NCBI GenBank assembly: GCA_947632125.1
Contig: CANRNV010000012.1
Coordinates: 1-35,626 of the forward strand
From: an uncultured Clostridia bacterium
GTDB taxonomy: Bacteria; Bacillota; Clostridia; Christensenellales; Pumilibacteraceae
Direction: 5' to 3'
DNA length: 35,626 nt
Each line of letters begins with the position of its first letter. Positions within the stretch are counted from its first letter, which is position 1. A program made the position numbers and the translations under genes. This document shows, in pieces, positions 7,073 to 13,943 of this stretch. A model generated the notes under the pieces. The model ran no database searches. It saw only the letters and a program-made list of their open reading frames with translations, and was not told the origin of the DNA.

Positions 7073-7933
7073 ATGAATGCAGAAGCTAAAGTGAACAACA
7101 AAGTGCTATTGTCCGGCAAGATCTACACCAAACCTAAGTTAAGTCACGAGTTGTACGGCGAGGGATTTTACGAGTTTATTCTCGAAGTCCCGAGGCTCAG
7201 CGAACAAAAGGACTATATCCCCGTAACGATCTCGGAGCGTCTTATGGGCATAGATTCCCTCACCGTGGGCAAAAATGTATCTTTTTACGGTCAATTCCGC
7301 AGCTTTAACAAGATGGTGGGTGACAAGAGCAAGCTTATGCTCAACGTCTTTGTAAAGGACTTTGCCGAATTCGATCCCGACGAGGGCGCCAATCCCAACG
7401 TAGCCGAACTTACGGGCTATGTCTGCAAGCCGCCCATTTACAGGACGACGCCGTTCAATCGCGAGATATGCGATATGCTCATCGCCGTAAACAGGGCGTA
7501 CGACAAATCCGACTATATCCCCTGTATCGCTTGGGGCAGAAACGCCCGCTACGCAAGGAACTTCGAGGTGGGACAGTGCATTTCCATTGCAGGCAGGATC
7601 CAATCGAGGGAGTATCACAAAAAACTCGACGACGGCACGACCGAGGTCCGCACCGCGTACGAACTGTCCATAAACAAGATCTTTACCGACGAGGACAACG
7701 GCGATCCGTTCGCTTCGGGATCGGTTCCCGAGGGCGAACCCCATGCCTTTGGTGCGTCCTTTCATCACACGGAGGCGCAGGGCTCAAAAGAGCGACCCCA
7801 TATAGGTGAAACGCTCGGTTCCGAAGAGCGACCCCATGTCGAAGAAACGTCGGTCGAAGAGCGACCCAATACCGAAGAAACGGCAATGGGAGAGTCGGCG
7901 GCGGCTTCGCAAAGCATAAAGAGCGAAGATTAA
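7073..7933 (+). CDS. Double OB-fold single-stranded-DNA-binding protein
   Basis: A 286-aa protein with two tandem OB-fold-like units, at about residues 8-105 and 108-205. Each has the SSB-style pattern of an opening strand (NKVLLSGKIYTKPKL; NVAELTGYVCKPPIY) and a later Y-IP-x-x-W/I strand (DYIPVTI; DYIPCIAWG). Such double-OB proteins occur in Clostridia and are annotated as single-stranded DNA-binding proteins. The last ~65 residues are a low-complexity tail with three imperfect copies of ERPxxEET. The usual SSB tip (acidic-IPF) is absent; the chain ends KSED. It probably binds ssDNA, but whether it is the housekeeping SSB is uncertain. It converges on mntP with 9 bp between stop codons. Confidence 0.75.
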   Translation: MNAEAKVNNKVLLSGKIYTKPKLSHELYGEGFYEFILEVPRLSEQKDYIPVTISERLMGIDSLTVGKNVSFYGQFRSFNKMVGDKSKLMLNVFVKDFAEFDPDEGANPNVAELTGYVCKPPIYRTTPFNREICDMLIAVNRAYDKSDYIPCIAWGRNARYARNFEVGQCISIAGRIQSREYHKKLDDGTTEVRTAYELSINKIFTDEDNGDPFASGSVPEGEPHAFGASFHHTEAQGSKERPHIGETLGSEERPHVEETSVEERPNTEETAMGESAAASQSIKSED

Positions 7934-7942
7934 ATAAGAAAA

Positions 7943-8494
7943 TTAAATAAGATGTTCGATAAGTATTTTCAAGCCGAGAGCGATGAGCACTATGCCACCG
8001 AAGATCTCGGCTTTTTTTTGGAATTTCGAGCCGAAGATATTGCCGATCTTTACGCCGATAACCGACAGAATAAACGTGATGACGCCGATCACCGCAATGG
8101 CAAGGTATATTTTTGCGCCCGAGATAGCCAAGGTGATTCCGGCTGCCATGGCGTCGATGCTCGTGCCTATGGCAAGGGGAAGCATGGTCCAAAAGGCGAC
8201 GGAAGCGTCTTTCTTTTCCTCGCCGCGCACCGCCTCGTAAATCATCTTGCCGCCTATAAAGCCGAGCAGGACAAAGGCTATCCAATGGTCGAATGACTGT
8301 ATGTAGTCGGTTACGAGCGCGCCGAGAAAATATCCGATAAGCGGCATGAGAGCCTGAAAAATACCAAACCACGCCCCCACGATGAGGGCGTTTTTTACGG
8401 TGAATTTTTCGCTTGACAACCCTTTGCATACGGCGACGGCAAAGGCGTCCATGCTCAGCCCTATGCCGAGCAAGATGATTTCGTATATTTTCAT
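7943..8494 (-). CDS. mntP: Manganese efflux pump MntP
   Basis: A 183-aa membrane protein with six predicted helices, the full length of the MntP (YebN) family that exports Mn2+ from the cytoplasm. Both family repeats are present: GIGLSMDAFAVAVCKGL near residues 11-27 and AIGTSIDAMAAGITLA near 107-122, each carrying the conserved Asp in the membrane. Its upstream gap is only 53 bp, too short for a yybP-ykoY manganese riboswitch, and none is visible. A weak minus-strand promoter may lie in this gap (TTCGAC, 16 bp, TATAAC); otherwise it is co-transcribed with the ktrBA-UPF0173 group. Confidence 0.92.
   Translation of the reverse strand: MKIYEIILLGIGLSMDAFAVAVCKGLSSEKFTVKNALIVGAWFGIFQALMPLIGYFLGALVTDYIQSFDHWIAFVLLGFIGGKMIYEAVRGEEKKDASVAFWTMLPLAIGTSIDAMAAGITLAISGAKIYLAIAVIGVITFILSVIGVKIGNIFGSKFQKKAEIFGGIVLIALGLKILIEHLI
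7973..8019 (+). terminator. Possible ssb terminator inside the mntP 3' end
   Basis: On the plus strand GCCGAGA (7973-7979) pairs with TCTCGGC (8005-8011) across a 25-nt loop, and eight T follow (8012-8019). It sits 40-85 bp after the ssDNA-binding gene stop, where no intergenic room for a terminator exists, and lies antisense to mntP codons. The T-run also encodes two Lys codons of MntP, so chance is possible. Confidence 0.4.
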
Positions 8495-8547
8495 CCGACT
8501 TTTTACTCCGCAGTTATAATAATATGACGCACAAGTCGAACGTATGC

Positions 8548-9126
8548 CTATAATTCGATTTCGGTGCCGGGCTTTATCACGAGTTTGTTTTCGGGCGTGA
8601 ATTTTTTTACCACCGCTTCGTTAAACTTCTCTTCGGGGCGTTCGGTGTGAATGGGGACACAGTATCTTGCCCCGATGAGCTTTGCACATTCGGTAGCCTC
8701 GACAGCGTCCATATTGAATATGCCGTCGGTGGGCAAAAAGGCGTAGTCTATGCCGCTCAGCGAGGACATGTACTCGGTTTTGGACGTATCGCCCGCAAAG
8801 TAAAGCGTCTTTCCGTCACATTTCACAATATATCCGACGCACCCGCTTGAATGGTTTTTGTTGCGGGCGGGCGTCGCTTTTATCGTGACGTCTTTATTTG
8901 AGATCGTCTTGTAGTCGGGCAAAAAGTCGCTCGCCCTCAGTATGATCCCGTCCTTTTTAAGCGTAAGCAGGTCGACCCTGTTGTGGTCGTAATGCTCGTG
9001 CGTGATGAGCGCGATATCGGCGGGAGCGGAATAGTCGCCTTTATAAAACGGATCTACGTAAATAACGGTACCGCTTTTTGTCGTCAGTTTGAAACTTGCG
9101 TGCCCGAAAAATATCAATTCAGCCAT
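8548..9126 (-). CDS. UPF0173-family metal-dependent hydrolase
   Basis: A 192-aa metallo-beta-lactamase-fold protein of the UPF0173 group. The metal-binding motif HEHYDHN is at about residues 46-52, with FAGDTSKT and PIHTERPEEK further on. The start chosen is ATG at 9126, giving MAELIFFGHASFKL, because GGGGG precedes it at good spacing; the frame stays open upstream but that extension overlaps ktrA and has no family resemblance. The 16-bp gap to ktrA suggests one transcript. The in vivo substrate of this family is unknown. Confidence 0.88.
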   Translation of the reverse strand: MAELIFFGHASFKLTTKSGTVIYVDPFYKGDYSAPADIALITHEHYDHNRVDLLTLKKDGIILRASDFLPDYKTISNKDVTIKATPARNKNHSSGCVGYIVKCDGKTLYFAGDTSKTEYMSSLSGIDYAFLPTDGIFNMDAVEATECAKLIGARYCVPIHTERPEEKFNEAVVKKFTPENKLVIKPGTEIEL

Positions 9127-9142
9127 ATACGTCCCCCTTGTT

Positions 9143-9796
9143 TTACTCCTTTTTTCCGTTGACCCTCGTAATGTCGTTGGGCTTGCCGAGCACGACGATG
9201 TGGTCGTCGGGACAGAACACATAGCCCGCCTCGGGCATCGGGTTTATTGCCGAGCCTTTTTTTATTGCAAGCACGTTAAGCATGTACTTTTTGCGAATGT
9301 TGAGTTCGGCGAGCGTGTGCTTGACCCATTTTTTGGGCACGGCGATTTCGAATATGCCCACCTCGCTTGTGAGTTCGATAAAGTCGAAAATATTGTGAGC
9401 GTCGCATCGTGTCGCCAGCTTTATGGCGATGTCGCGTTCGGGGTAGACTATCTCGTCGGCGCCGTTGCGGAGCAGGAACTTGGCTTGGATATCCCGCTCG
9501 GCTTTGGAGATGACGTAACGCGCCCCGAGTTCTTTCAGCAGCGAGGTGATCTCAAGCGAGGATTGAAAGTCGTCGCCTATCGCCACGAAGCAGATGTCGA
9601 AGTTGTTGACGCCGAGCGAACGAAGCACGCCCTCGTTGGTGCAGTTGCCGATGTACGAATTTGTATATATGGGTGACAGTTCTTGAATGACGGCGTCGTT
9701 TTTGTCCACTATCATTACCTCGTTGCCGAGTTCGAGCAGCTTCGAGCCGAGCATCTTTCCGAATTTACCCATTCCGATGATAAGAAACGATTTCAT
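9143..9796 (-). CDS. ktrA: Potassium uptake regulatory protein KtrA/TrkA
   Basis: A 217-aa cytoplasmic gating subunit. Residues 1-135 form the RCK/TrkA-N Rossmann domain with the nucleotide-binding GMGKFG (8-13) and acidic VDKND (30-34). Residues 140-217 form the TrkA-C domain, which binds c-di-AMP in KtrA of other Firmicutes. AAGGAG precedes the ATG. It lies 16 bp downstream of the ktrB stop, so membrane pore and gating ring are produced together. The length matches KtrA (~220 aa) rather than the double-length TrkA. Confidence 0.92.
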   Translation of the reverse strand: MKSFLIIGMGKFGKMLGSKLLELGNEVMIVDKNDAVIQELSPIYTNSYIGNCTNEGVLRSLGVNNFDICFVAIGDDFQSSLEITSLLKELGARYVISKAERDIQAKFLLRNGADEIVYPERDIAIKLATRCDAHNIFDFIELTSEVGIFEIAVPKKWVKHTLAELNIRKKYMLNVLAIKKGSAINPMPEAGYVFCPDDHIVVLGKPNDITRVNGKKE

Positions 9797-9812
9797 AATA
9801 TCTCCTTACTCC

Positions 9813-11165
9813 TTAGCCGATAAGAATTTTTTCGAGCGGGCGTTGAATCGGCGGGTTCGCGCGCTTTTCGAAGAAAGCGAGAGCGAGGGTGATTATTCCC
9901 ACTCTGCCTATATACATGAGCAAAATAAGCAAAATCTGCGACACGGCATGAAGATTGCCCGTTATGCCCGTACTCAGTCCGCACGTCGCTATCGCCGACA
10001 CCGTTTCGAGCAATATGTCGCTTAGTGCATATGGCTCGATGGCGCACATGGTGATAACGGTGACGATTATGCCTATAAGATAGGTGGAAAGTATGGTGCA
10101 CGCTTGTGAAAGCAGCGACAGGTCGAGGCGGCGTTTGCCGATCATTATGTCGTTGGTGCCCCGAGCCGAGGCGGCAATACCGAAGATGAGGACGACAAAG
10201 GTCGTCGTCTTTATTCCGCCCGCCGTGCTGCCGCTGTTGCCGCCTATAAACATAAGTGTGGAAATAAGCACCTTGGAACTGTCGGATAGTTGCGCAAAAT
10301 CCACCGTCTTGAACCCGGCGGTCCTCGACGTGACCGACTGAAAGAGCGATACGAGCAAAGCCTTACCCGAGTTCATCCCTTCGAGCACACCGTTGCGCTC
10401 GATGAGCCAAAAGAAGAACGCTCCGCCCCAAACGAGCAGCGAACTCGTTATTATGACGATCTTCGAGTGCAGGCTGAGCTTTTTGAAGTTGAATTTGAGG
10501 TCGAGCAGTTCGTCCCACACGATAAAGCCTATTCCGCCCAAAAAGATGAGAGCCATTACGGTGAGGTTGACGAGAGGGTCGCCCGCATACGGAATGAGCG
10601 AGCAGTTCTCCCCGAACACCCCGCCCATAAGGTCGAACCCGGCGTTGCAAAATGCCGACACGGAGTGGAAAAGGGCATAGTACATCCCTTTAAGAAGTCC
10701 GAAGTCGCCGCAAAAGCGGATGGAGAGCAGGACAAATCCGCTCCCTTCGAAGATCAACGTCCACAGCAAGATGCGCCTTATCAGCTTTATTATTCCCGTC
10801 GAACGCATGCTACCCGACGATTGCATAAGGATGCGTCGTTCGTATATGCCTATCTGCCTCCTTATAAGCAGGGCGAACAGGGTGATTATGGTCATAAACC
10901 CTATGCCGCCTATTTGGATAAGCACCAAGATGACGATCTGCCCGAATATCGACCAGTGCAGGCAGGTGTCGTATATCGACAGACCGGTTACGCACGTGGC
11001 GGATACCGAGGTGAAAAGGGCGGGCAAAAAGTACGTCCAATTCCCGTCCCGCGAGGAGATGGGAAGCACGAGCAAAAGAGCGCCGAACAAAATGACCAGC
11101 ACGTAGCCTATGGCGATGAACTGCCACGAGGTCAATCTTTTTTTATGCTTACCCTCGGTTTCCAT
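9813..11165 (-). CDS. ktrB: Potassium transporter pore subunit KtrB/TrkH
   Basis: A 450-aa K+ transporter with the four-fold pore repeat of the SKT superfamily. Visible selectivity-filter-type glycines include SATCVTGLS, FCNAGFDLMGG, RTAGF and ATCGLSTG, and the GGNSGSTAGGIKTTT segment that forms the intramembrane gate is intact. ATG at 11165 (METEGKHKKRLTS) is chosen; the frame extends upstream to 11270, but that part covers the promoter. GGAG lies 10 nt before this ATG. Its product pairs with the ktrA product. A -35/-10 pair 26-54 bp upstream drives it, and no ydaO (c-di-AMP) riboswitch fits in the short leader. Confidence 0.93.
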   Translation of the reverse strand: METEGKHKKRLTSWQFIAIGYVLVILFGALLLVLPISSRDGNWTYFLPALFTSVSATCVTGLSIYDTCLHWSIFGQIVILVLIQIGGIGFMTIITLFALLIRRQIGIYERRILMQSSGSMRSTGIIKLIRRILLWTLIFEGSGFVLLSIRFCGDFGLLKGMYYALFHSVSAFCNAGFDLMGGVFGENCSLIPYAGDPLVNLTVMALIFLGGIGFIVWDELLDLKFNFKKLSLHSKIVIITSSLLVWGGAFFFWLIERNGVLEGMNSGKALLVSLFQSVTSRTAGFKTVDFAQLSDSSKVLISTLMFIGGNSGSTAGGIKTTTFVVLIFGIAASARGTNDIMIGKRRLDLSLLSQACTILSTYLIGIIVTVITMCAIEPYALSDILLETVSAIATCGLSTGITGNLHAVSQILLILLMYIGRVGIITLALAFFEKRANPPIQRPLEKILIG

Positions 11166-11190
11166 TACGATAAAACTCCAATATAATGTA

Positions 11191-11219
11191 AGTATACCAT
11201 AATTTGCAAAAGATTTCAA
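11191..11219 (-). promoter_or_regulatory. ktrB promoter
   Basis: On the minus strand TTGAAA (11214-11219) and TATACT (11191-11196) are separated by exactly 17 bp. The predicted start site is about 20 nt before the ktrB ATG. It is back to back with the fumarase promoter. Confidence 0.75.
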
Positions 11220-11255
11220 GTGAAATAATAAGCCTGAAAAATTTTTTGTAAGCGC

Positions 11256-11284
11256 TTGATTTTTGTGCAAAAATATTGTATACT
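11256..11284 (+). promoter_or_regulatory. Fumarase operon promoter (leaderless arrangement)
   Basis: TTGATT (11256-11261) and TATACT (11279-11284) are separated by 17 bp. The -10 ends six bases before the ATG at 11291, so transcription should begin at or within a base or two of the start codon. There is no Shine-Dalgarno sequence. Confidence 0.7.
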
Positions 11285-11290
11285 TTTTGT

Positions 11291-12127
11291 ATGAGAGAAA
11301 TTTCGGTTACATCGGTAACAAATGCGGTAATGGGACTTGTCGAAAGTTCGGCGTTTTGCCTTGCCGACGGCGTGGACGATATGCTGCGCGCTTCCTATAA
11401 GCGTGAAACGAATGAAACGGCGGCTTTCGCGCTCAAAACGCTTATCGACAATGCGGATCTTGCCCGCAAAAAGGGATTGCCCGTCTGTCAGGACACGGGC
11501 ATGGCGGTAATTTTTGCCCGGCTCGGTCAGGATGTAAGGATAGTGGGCGGCGACTTTTATGCCGCGATCGACGAGGGCGTAAGGCGAGGGTACGAGAAGT
11601 TCCGCTTGCGTAAGAGCGTGCTCGACCCGATCACGAGGAAGAATACGGGCGACAACACGCCCGCCGTCATTCACACCGATATAGTTAGCGGTGACAGGTT
11701 GCAGTTGACACTTCTTCCCAAGGGCTTCGGCAGCGAGAATATGAGCAAGCTGTATATGCTCACGCCCGCAGCGGGCATCAAGGGCGTAATGGACAAGGTG
11801 GTCGAGGCGGTTTCGGTCGCGGGCTCCAATCCCTGTCCGCCCATAATCGTGGGCGTCGGGATAGGCGGCACGGCGGACTATGCGATGTTGCTTGCCAAAA
11901 AGGCGCTCATTCGCTCCGGTCGCTCGCACGACGAAACGCTTGCGAATATGGAAACGGAACTTATTAAGAGGATAAACGATCTTAAAATAGGGGCGCAGGG
12001 CTTCGGCGGCGACACCACCGCTTTGGACGTGCGGATCGAAAAATATCCCACGCATATCGCGGCTTTGCCCGTAGGCGTGTCCATTCAATGCAACGCTCAT
12101 CGATTGGCTCAAACGGAGGTACTATGA
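11291..12127 (+). CDS. fumA: Fumarate hydratase class I, alpha subunit
   Basis: A 278-aa iron-sulfur hydro-lyase alpha subunit that interconverts fumarate and malate with its beta partner. Three separated cysteines sit in family motifs suited to holding a 4Fe-4S cluster: LPVCQDTGMA (about 69-78), GSNPCPP (about 181-187) and SIQCNAHR (near the C-terminus). VGVGIGGTAD is also conserved. L(+)-tartrate dehydratase alpha (TtdA) is a close relative and cannot be excluded. The ATG at 11291 gives the family N-terminus MREI; a start further upstream would fall inside the promoter. The stop overlaps the beta-subunit start (ATGA). Confidence 0.9.
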   Translation: MREISVTSVTNAVMGLVESSAFCLADGVDDMLRASYKRETNETAAFALKTLIDNADLARKKGLPVCQDTGMAVIFARLGQDVRIVGGDFYAAIDEGVRRGYEKFRLRKSVLDPITRKNTGDNTPAVIHTDIVSGDRLQLTLLPKGFGSENMSKLYMLTPAAGIKGVMDKVVEAVSVAGSNPCPPIIVGVGIGGTADYAMLLAKKALIRSGRSHDETLANMETELIKRINDLKIGAQGFGGDTTALDVRIEKYPTHIAALPVGVSIQCNAHRLAQTEVL

Positions 12128-12639
12128 TAAAGAAAATTTCGCTTCCCATAACCGACGAAGATATCGCGGGGCTTAAAGCGGGCGACGCCGTTTTGCTCAG
12201 CGGCAAGCTTCTTACGGGCAGGGACGCCGCACACAAGCGTCTTGTCGAGAGCCTTGACGATTTGCCCGTCGAGATAAAGGGGCAGACGATCTACTACGTG
12301 GGACCTTGTCCCGCCAAGGAGGGCTGCGTTATCGGCAGTTGCGGTCCCACCACCTCATATCGAATGGACCCGTACGCTCCCACGCTTATGGACAACGGGC
12401 TCAAAGCGATGATAGGCAAGGGCACGAGGAGCAAAGAGGTGGTCGACGCCATTGTGCGCAACGGCTGCGTTTACTTTGCCGCGATAGGCGGGGCGGGCGC
12501 AATGTACAGCGAGCGCGTAAAACAAGCCAAGGTCATAGCCTACGACGACCTCGGGACCGAGGCGATAAGGGAACTTGTCGTCGAGGACTTTCCCGTTATC
12601 GTCGCTGTCGACAGCTTGGGCAACAGCATATACAGATAG
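12124..12639 (+). CDS. fumB: Fumarate hydratase class I, beta subunit
   Basis: A 171-aa beta subunit that supplies the C-terminal half of class I fumarase. Family segments are visible: LSGKLLTGRDAAHKR, IYYVGPCP, GSCGPTTSYRMD, MIGKGTRSKEVVDA and AAIGGAGAMYSERV. The start is ATG at 12124, with GGAGGT just upstream inside the alpha gene. The two genes overlap by 4 bp (ATGA), which should keep subunit amounts equal. Same caveat as for the alpha subunit: tartrate dehydratase TtdB is homologous. Confidence 0.9.
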   Translation: MIKKISLPITDEDIAGLKAGDAVLLSGKLLTGRDAAHKRLVESLDDLPVEIKGQTIYYVGPCPAKEGCVIGSCGPTTSYRMDPYAPTLMDNGLKAMIGKGTRSKEVVDAIVRNGCVYFAAIGGAGAMYSERVKQAKVIAYDDLGTEAIRELVVEDFPVIVAVDSLGNSIYR

Positions 12640-12662
12640 CAAAATAGGTAGGAGGTAAACTT

Positions 12663-13268
12663 ATGTACAAGTTGGTTACGATCGGTCGTCAACTCGGAAG
12701 CGGAGGAAGAGAACTCGGCAAACGCCTTGCCGAGCAGCTCGGCTATGCCTATTACGACAGCGAGGTCATTACGGCGATCGCCCAAAAGACCGAACTCGCC
12801 GAGTCGTACGTAAAACAGGTCGTCGAAAGCAATCCGAGCGTGAATTTCCCGATCACGATAGGACACTCTTTTTCGTTCTATCCGCACGTGGGCAACCTCA
12901 ATCAGATGACCAATATCTACGTCGAGCAGAGCAACATCATCACCGAAATGGCGGATAAGTCGCCATGTATCATAGTGGGCAGGTGCGCCGACTATATTTT
13001 AAGGGACCGACATCCGCTTAGGCTGTTCGTCCACGCTTCGCCGAGTTCGAGGATAGAGAGGTGTCGCAAAAAGGCGCCCGAAAACGAACACCTTACCGAC
13101 AAGCAGATTTGGCGCAACATCAAAAGGGTGGATAAGCAAAGGGCGAAATACTATATGTTTTACACCGGTCACAAGTGGGGCGACAAAATCAACTACGACC
13201 TTTGCGTAAACACCACCGACGTCGATATCAAATTCATCGCCGACGCCATAATTAAATTAATTAAGTAA
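12663..13268 (+). CDS. Cytidylate-kinase-like P-loop protein
   Basis: A 201-aa protein of the cytidylate kinase-like family, distinct from canonical Cmk. The N-terminal GRQLGSGGRELGK (residues 8-20) is a degenerate P-loop. CIIVGRCADYIL (about 102-113) and LRLFVHAS follow as in the family, and RCRKK(A) continues the kinase core. The true phosphate acceptor of this family is not known. AGGAGG precedes the ATG. It lies 23 bp after fumB, so it is probably the last gene of the fumarase operon, before the terminator at 13335. Confidence 0.82.
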   Translation: MYKLVTIGRQLGSGGRELGKRLAEQLGYAYYDSEVITAIAQKTELAESYVKQVVESNPSVNFPITIGHSFSFYPHVGNLNQMTNIYVEQSNIITEMADKSPCIIVGRCADYILRDRHPLRLFVHASPSSRIERCRKKAPENEHLTDKQIWRNIKRVDKQRAKYYMFYTGHKWGDKINYDLCVNTTDVDIKFIADAIIKLIK

Positions 13269-13334
13269 AGCAAGCCGTTAAAGCGAGCGGGCGCAAATCG
13301 AAATAAAATTGTAATTAATCTTAGATAAGGAAAC

Positions 13335-13362
13335 AAAAAAATTCGGAAATTCCGAATTTTTT
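13335..13362. terminator. Bidirectional-type terminator after the fumarase operon
   Basis: An almost perfect palindrome: AAAAAATTCGG and CCGAATTTTTT pair around a 5-nt loop, with a T-run on both strands. It follows the kinase-like gene by 66 bp. Confidence 0.8.
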
Positions 13363-13470
13363 ATGTAGAAAAGTCTATGGATACTCTAAAAGAGGCGATA
13401 AAAGCGACCGATATTTTATTTATCTTCGTTCTATCATAGCGCGCTCCCGTAAAATTCAGGCGTAAATACG

Positions 13471-13519
13471 AAATTTTATGACGGAAAAGGACGTGTCTTA
13501 TTATTTCCGTATCATAAAA
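13471..13519. other. Strong bulged hairpin upstream of the SRP RNA promoter
   Basis: TTTTATGACGGAAA (13474-13487) and TTTCCGTATCATAAAA (13504-13519) form a 14-bp stem with a 2-nt bulge around a 16-nt loop. It lies in a 280-bp gene-free gap, 23 bp before the -35 of the SRP RNA promoter. It has no T-tract and so does not look like a terminator. It may be a regulator site, a small RNA or a repeat; nothing else in the 13269-13541 gap was recognised apart from the terminator. Confidence 0.55.
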
Positions 13520-13541
13520 CTAAAAAAGCAATAAAAAACGC

Positions 13542-13571
13542 TTGCCAAACCTACGCCGAATATGGTATAGT
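13542..13571 (+). promoter_or_regulatory. SRP RNA promoter
   Basis: TTGCCA (13542-13547) and TATAGT (13566-13571) are 18 bp apart. The predicted transcription start at about 13578 coincides with the 5' end of the SRP RNA helix. Confidence 0.75.
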
Positions 13572-13577
13572 TATTGT

Positions 13578-13850
13578 AGCCGTGCTATGTGGGGAGCCAG
13601 CGGTGCCCTGTACTCACAATCCGCTACAGTGAGGCAGAATACCTATTGAGGCTTTGCGTATGGAAGGCAGTTACCATTAAGTGGCGTTGATTTCAGGGTC
13701 TTGTGCAACGAAGCCCCATGAACCGTGTCAGGGCTTGACCGCAGCAGCACTAAGTGGATCGCTTTGTGTGCCACGAGGTAGCTTTGAAGGAGTCGGCTGG
13801 TGGGAGAACGCTTCGGTACACACTGTCGAGGTAGGTTGCACGGTGATTTT
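13578..13850 (+). ncRNA. ffs: Signal recognition particle RNA, large (Alu-containing) type
   Basis: The RNA scaffold that binds Ffh and targets nascent membrane proteins. The 5' end GCCGTGC (13579-13585) pairs with GCACGGT (13838-13844) to close the molecule. The Alu domain carries GGGGAGCCAGCGGTGCCCTGT and CAATCCGCTACAG, the Firmicutes 6S-like scRNA pattern. The S domain near 13720-13770 has GAACCGTGTCAGG and CAGCAGCACTAAG, which form the Ffh-binding symmetric and asymmetric loops. The apical loop between them reads GCTTGACC instead of the usual GGAA tetraloop. Length is about 270 nt, as in Bacillus and Clostridium. Ends are estimated from the closing helix and the promoter. Confidence 0.93.
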
Positions 13851-13858
13851 CGTCTTTG

Positions 13859-13888
13859 AAGGCGGTGCGTAAAAGGACGCACTGCCTT
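13859..13888 (+). terminator. Possible terminator or processing hairpin after SRP RNA
   Basis: AAGGCGGTGCGT (13859-13870) and ACGCACTGCCTT (13877-13888) form a 12-bp stem with one G-T pair and a 6-nt loop. No T-tract follows, so termination may be partial or this may be a 3'-end processing signal. A smaller hairpin AAAGC/GCTTT (13903-13918) followed by TTATT lies just before the ileS ribosome site. No separate ileS promoter was found, so read-through from the SRP promoter is plausible. Confidence 0.5.
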
Positions 13889-13943
13889 ATATCAAATCAA
13901 TTAAAGCGGCACGGCTTTTATTAACAAAGAGGGCAAAGGATAT

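Noticed and set aside
8495..8547. Manganese riboswitch (yybP-ykoY) before mntP
   Set aside because: The gap is only 53 bp and lacks the conserved aptamer sequence.
9127..9222. N-terminal extension of the UPF0173 hydrolase
   Set aside because: It overlaps ktrA, lacks family similarity, and a good ribosome site marks the ATG at 9126.
13850..13943. T-box leader for ileS
   Set aside because: Too short, and no T-box sequence is present; only two hairpins are seen.
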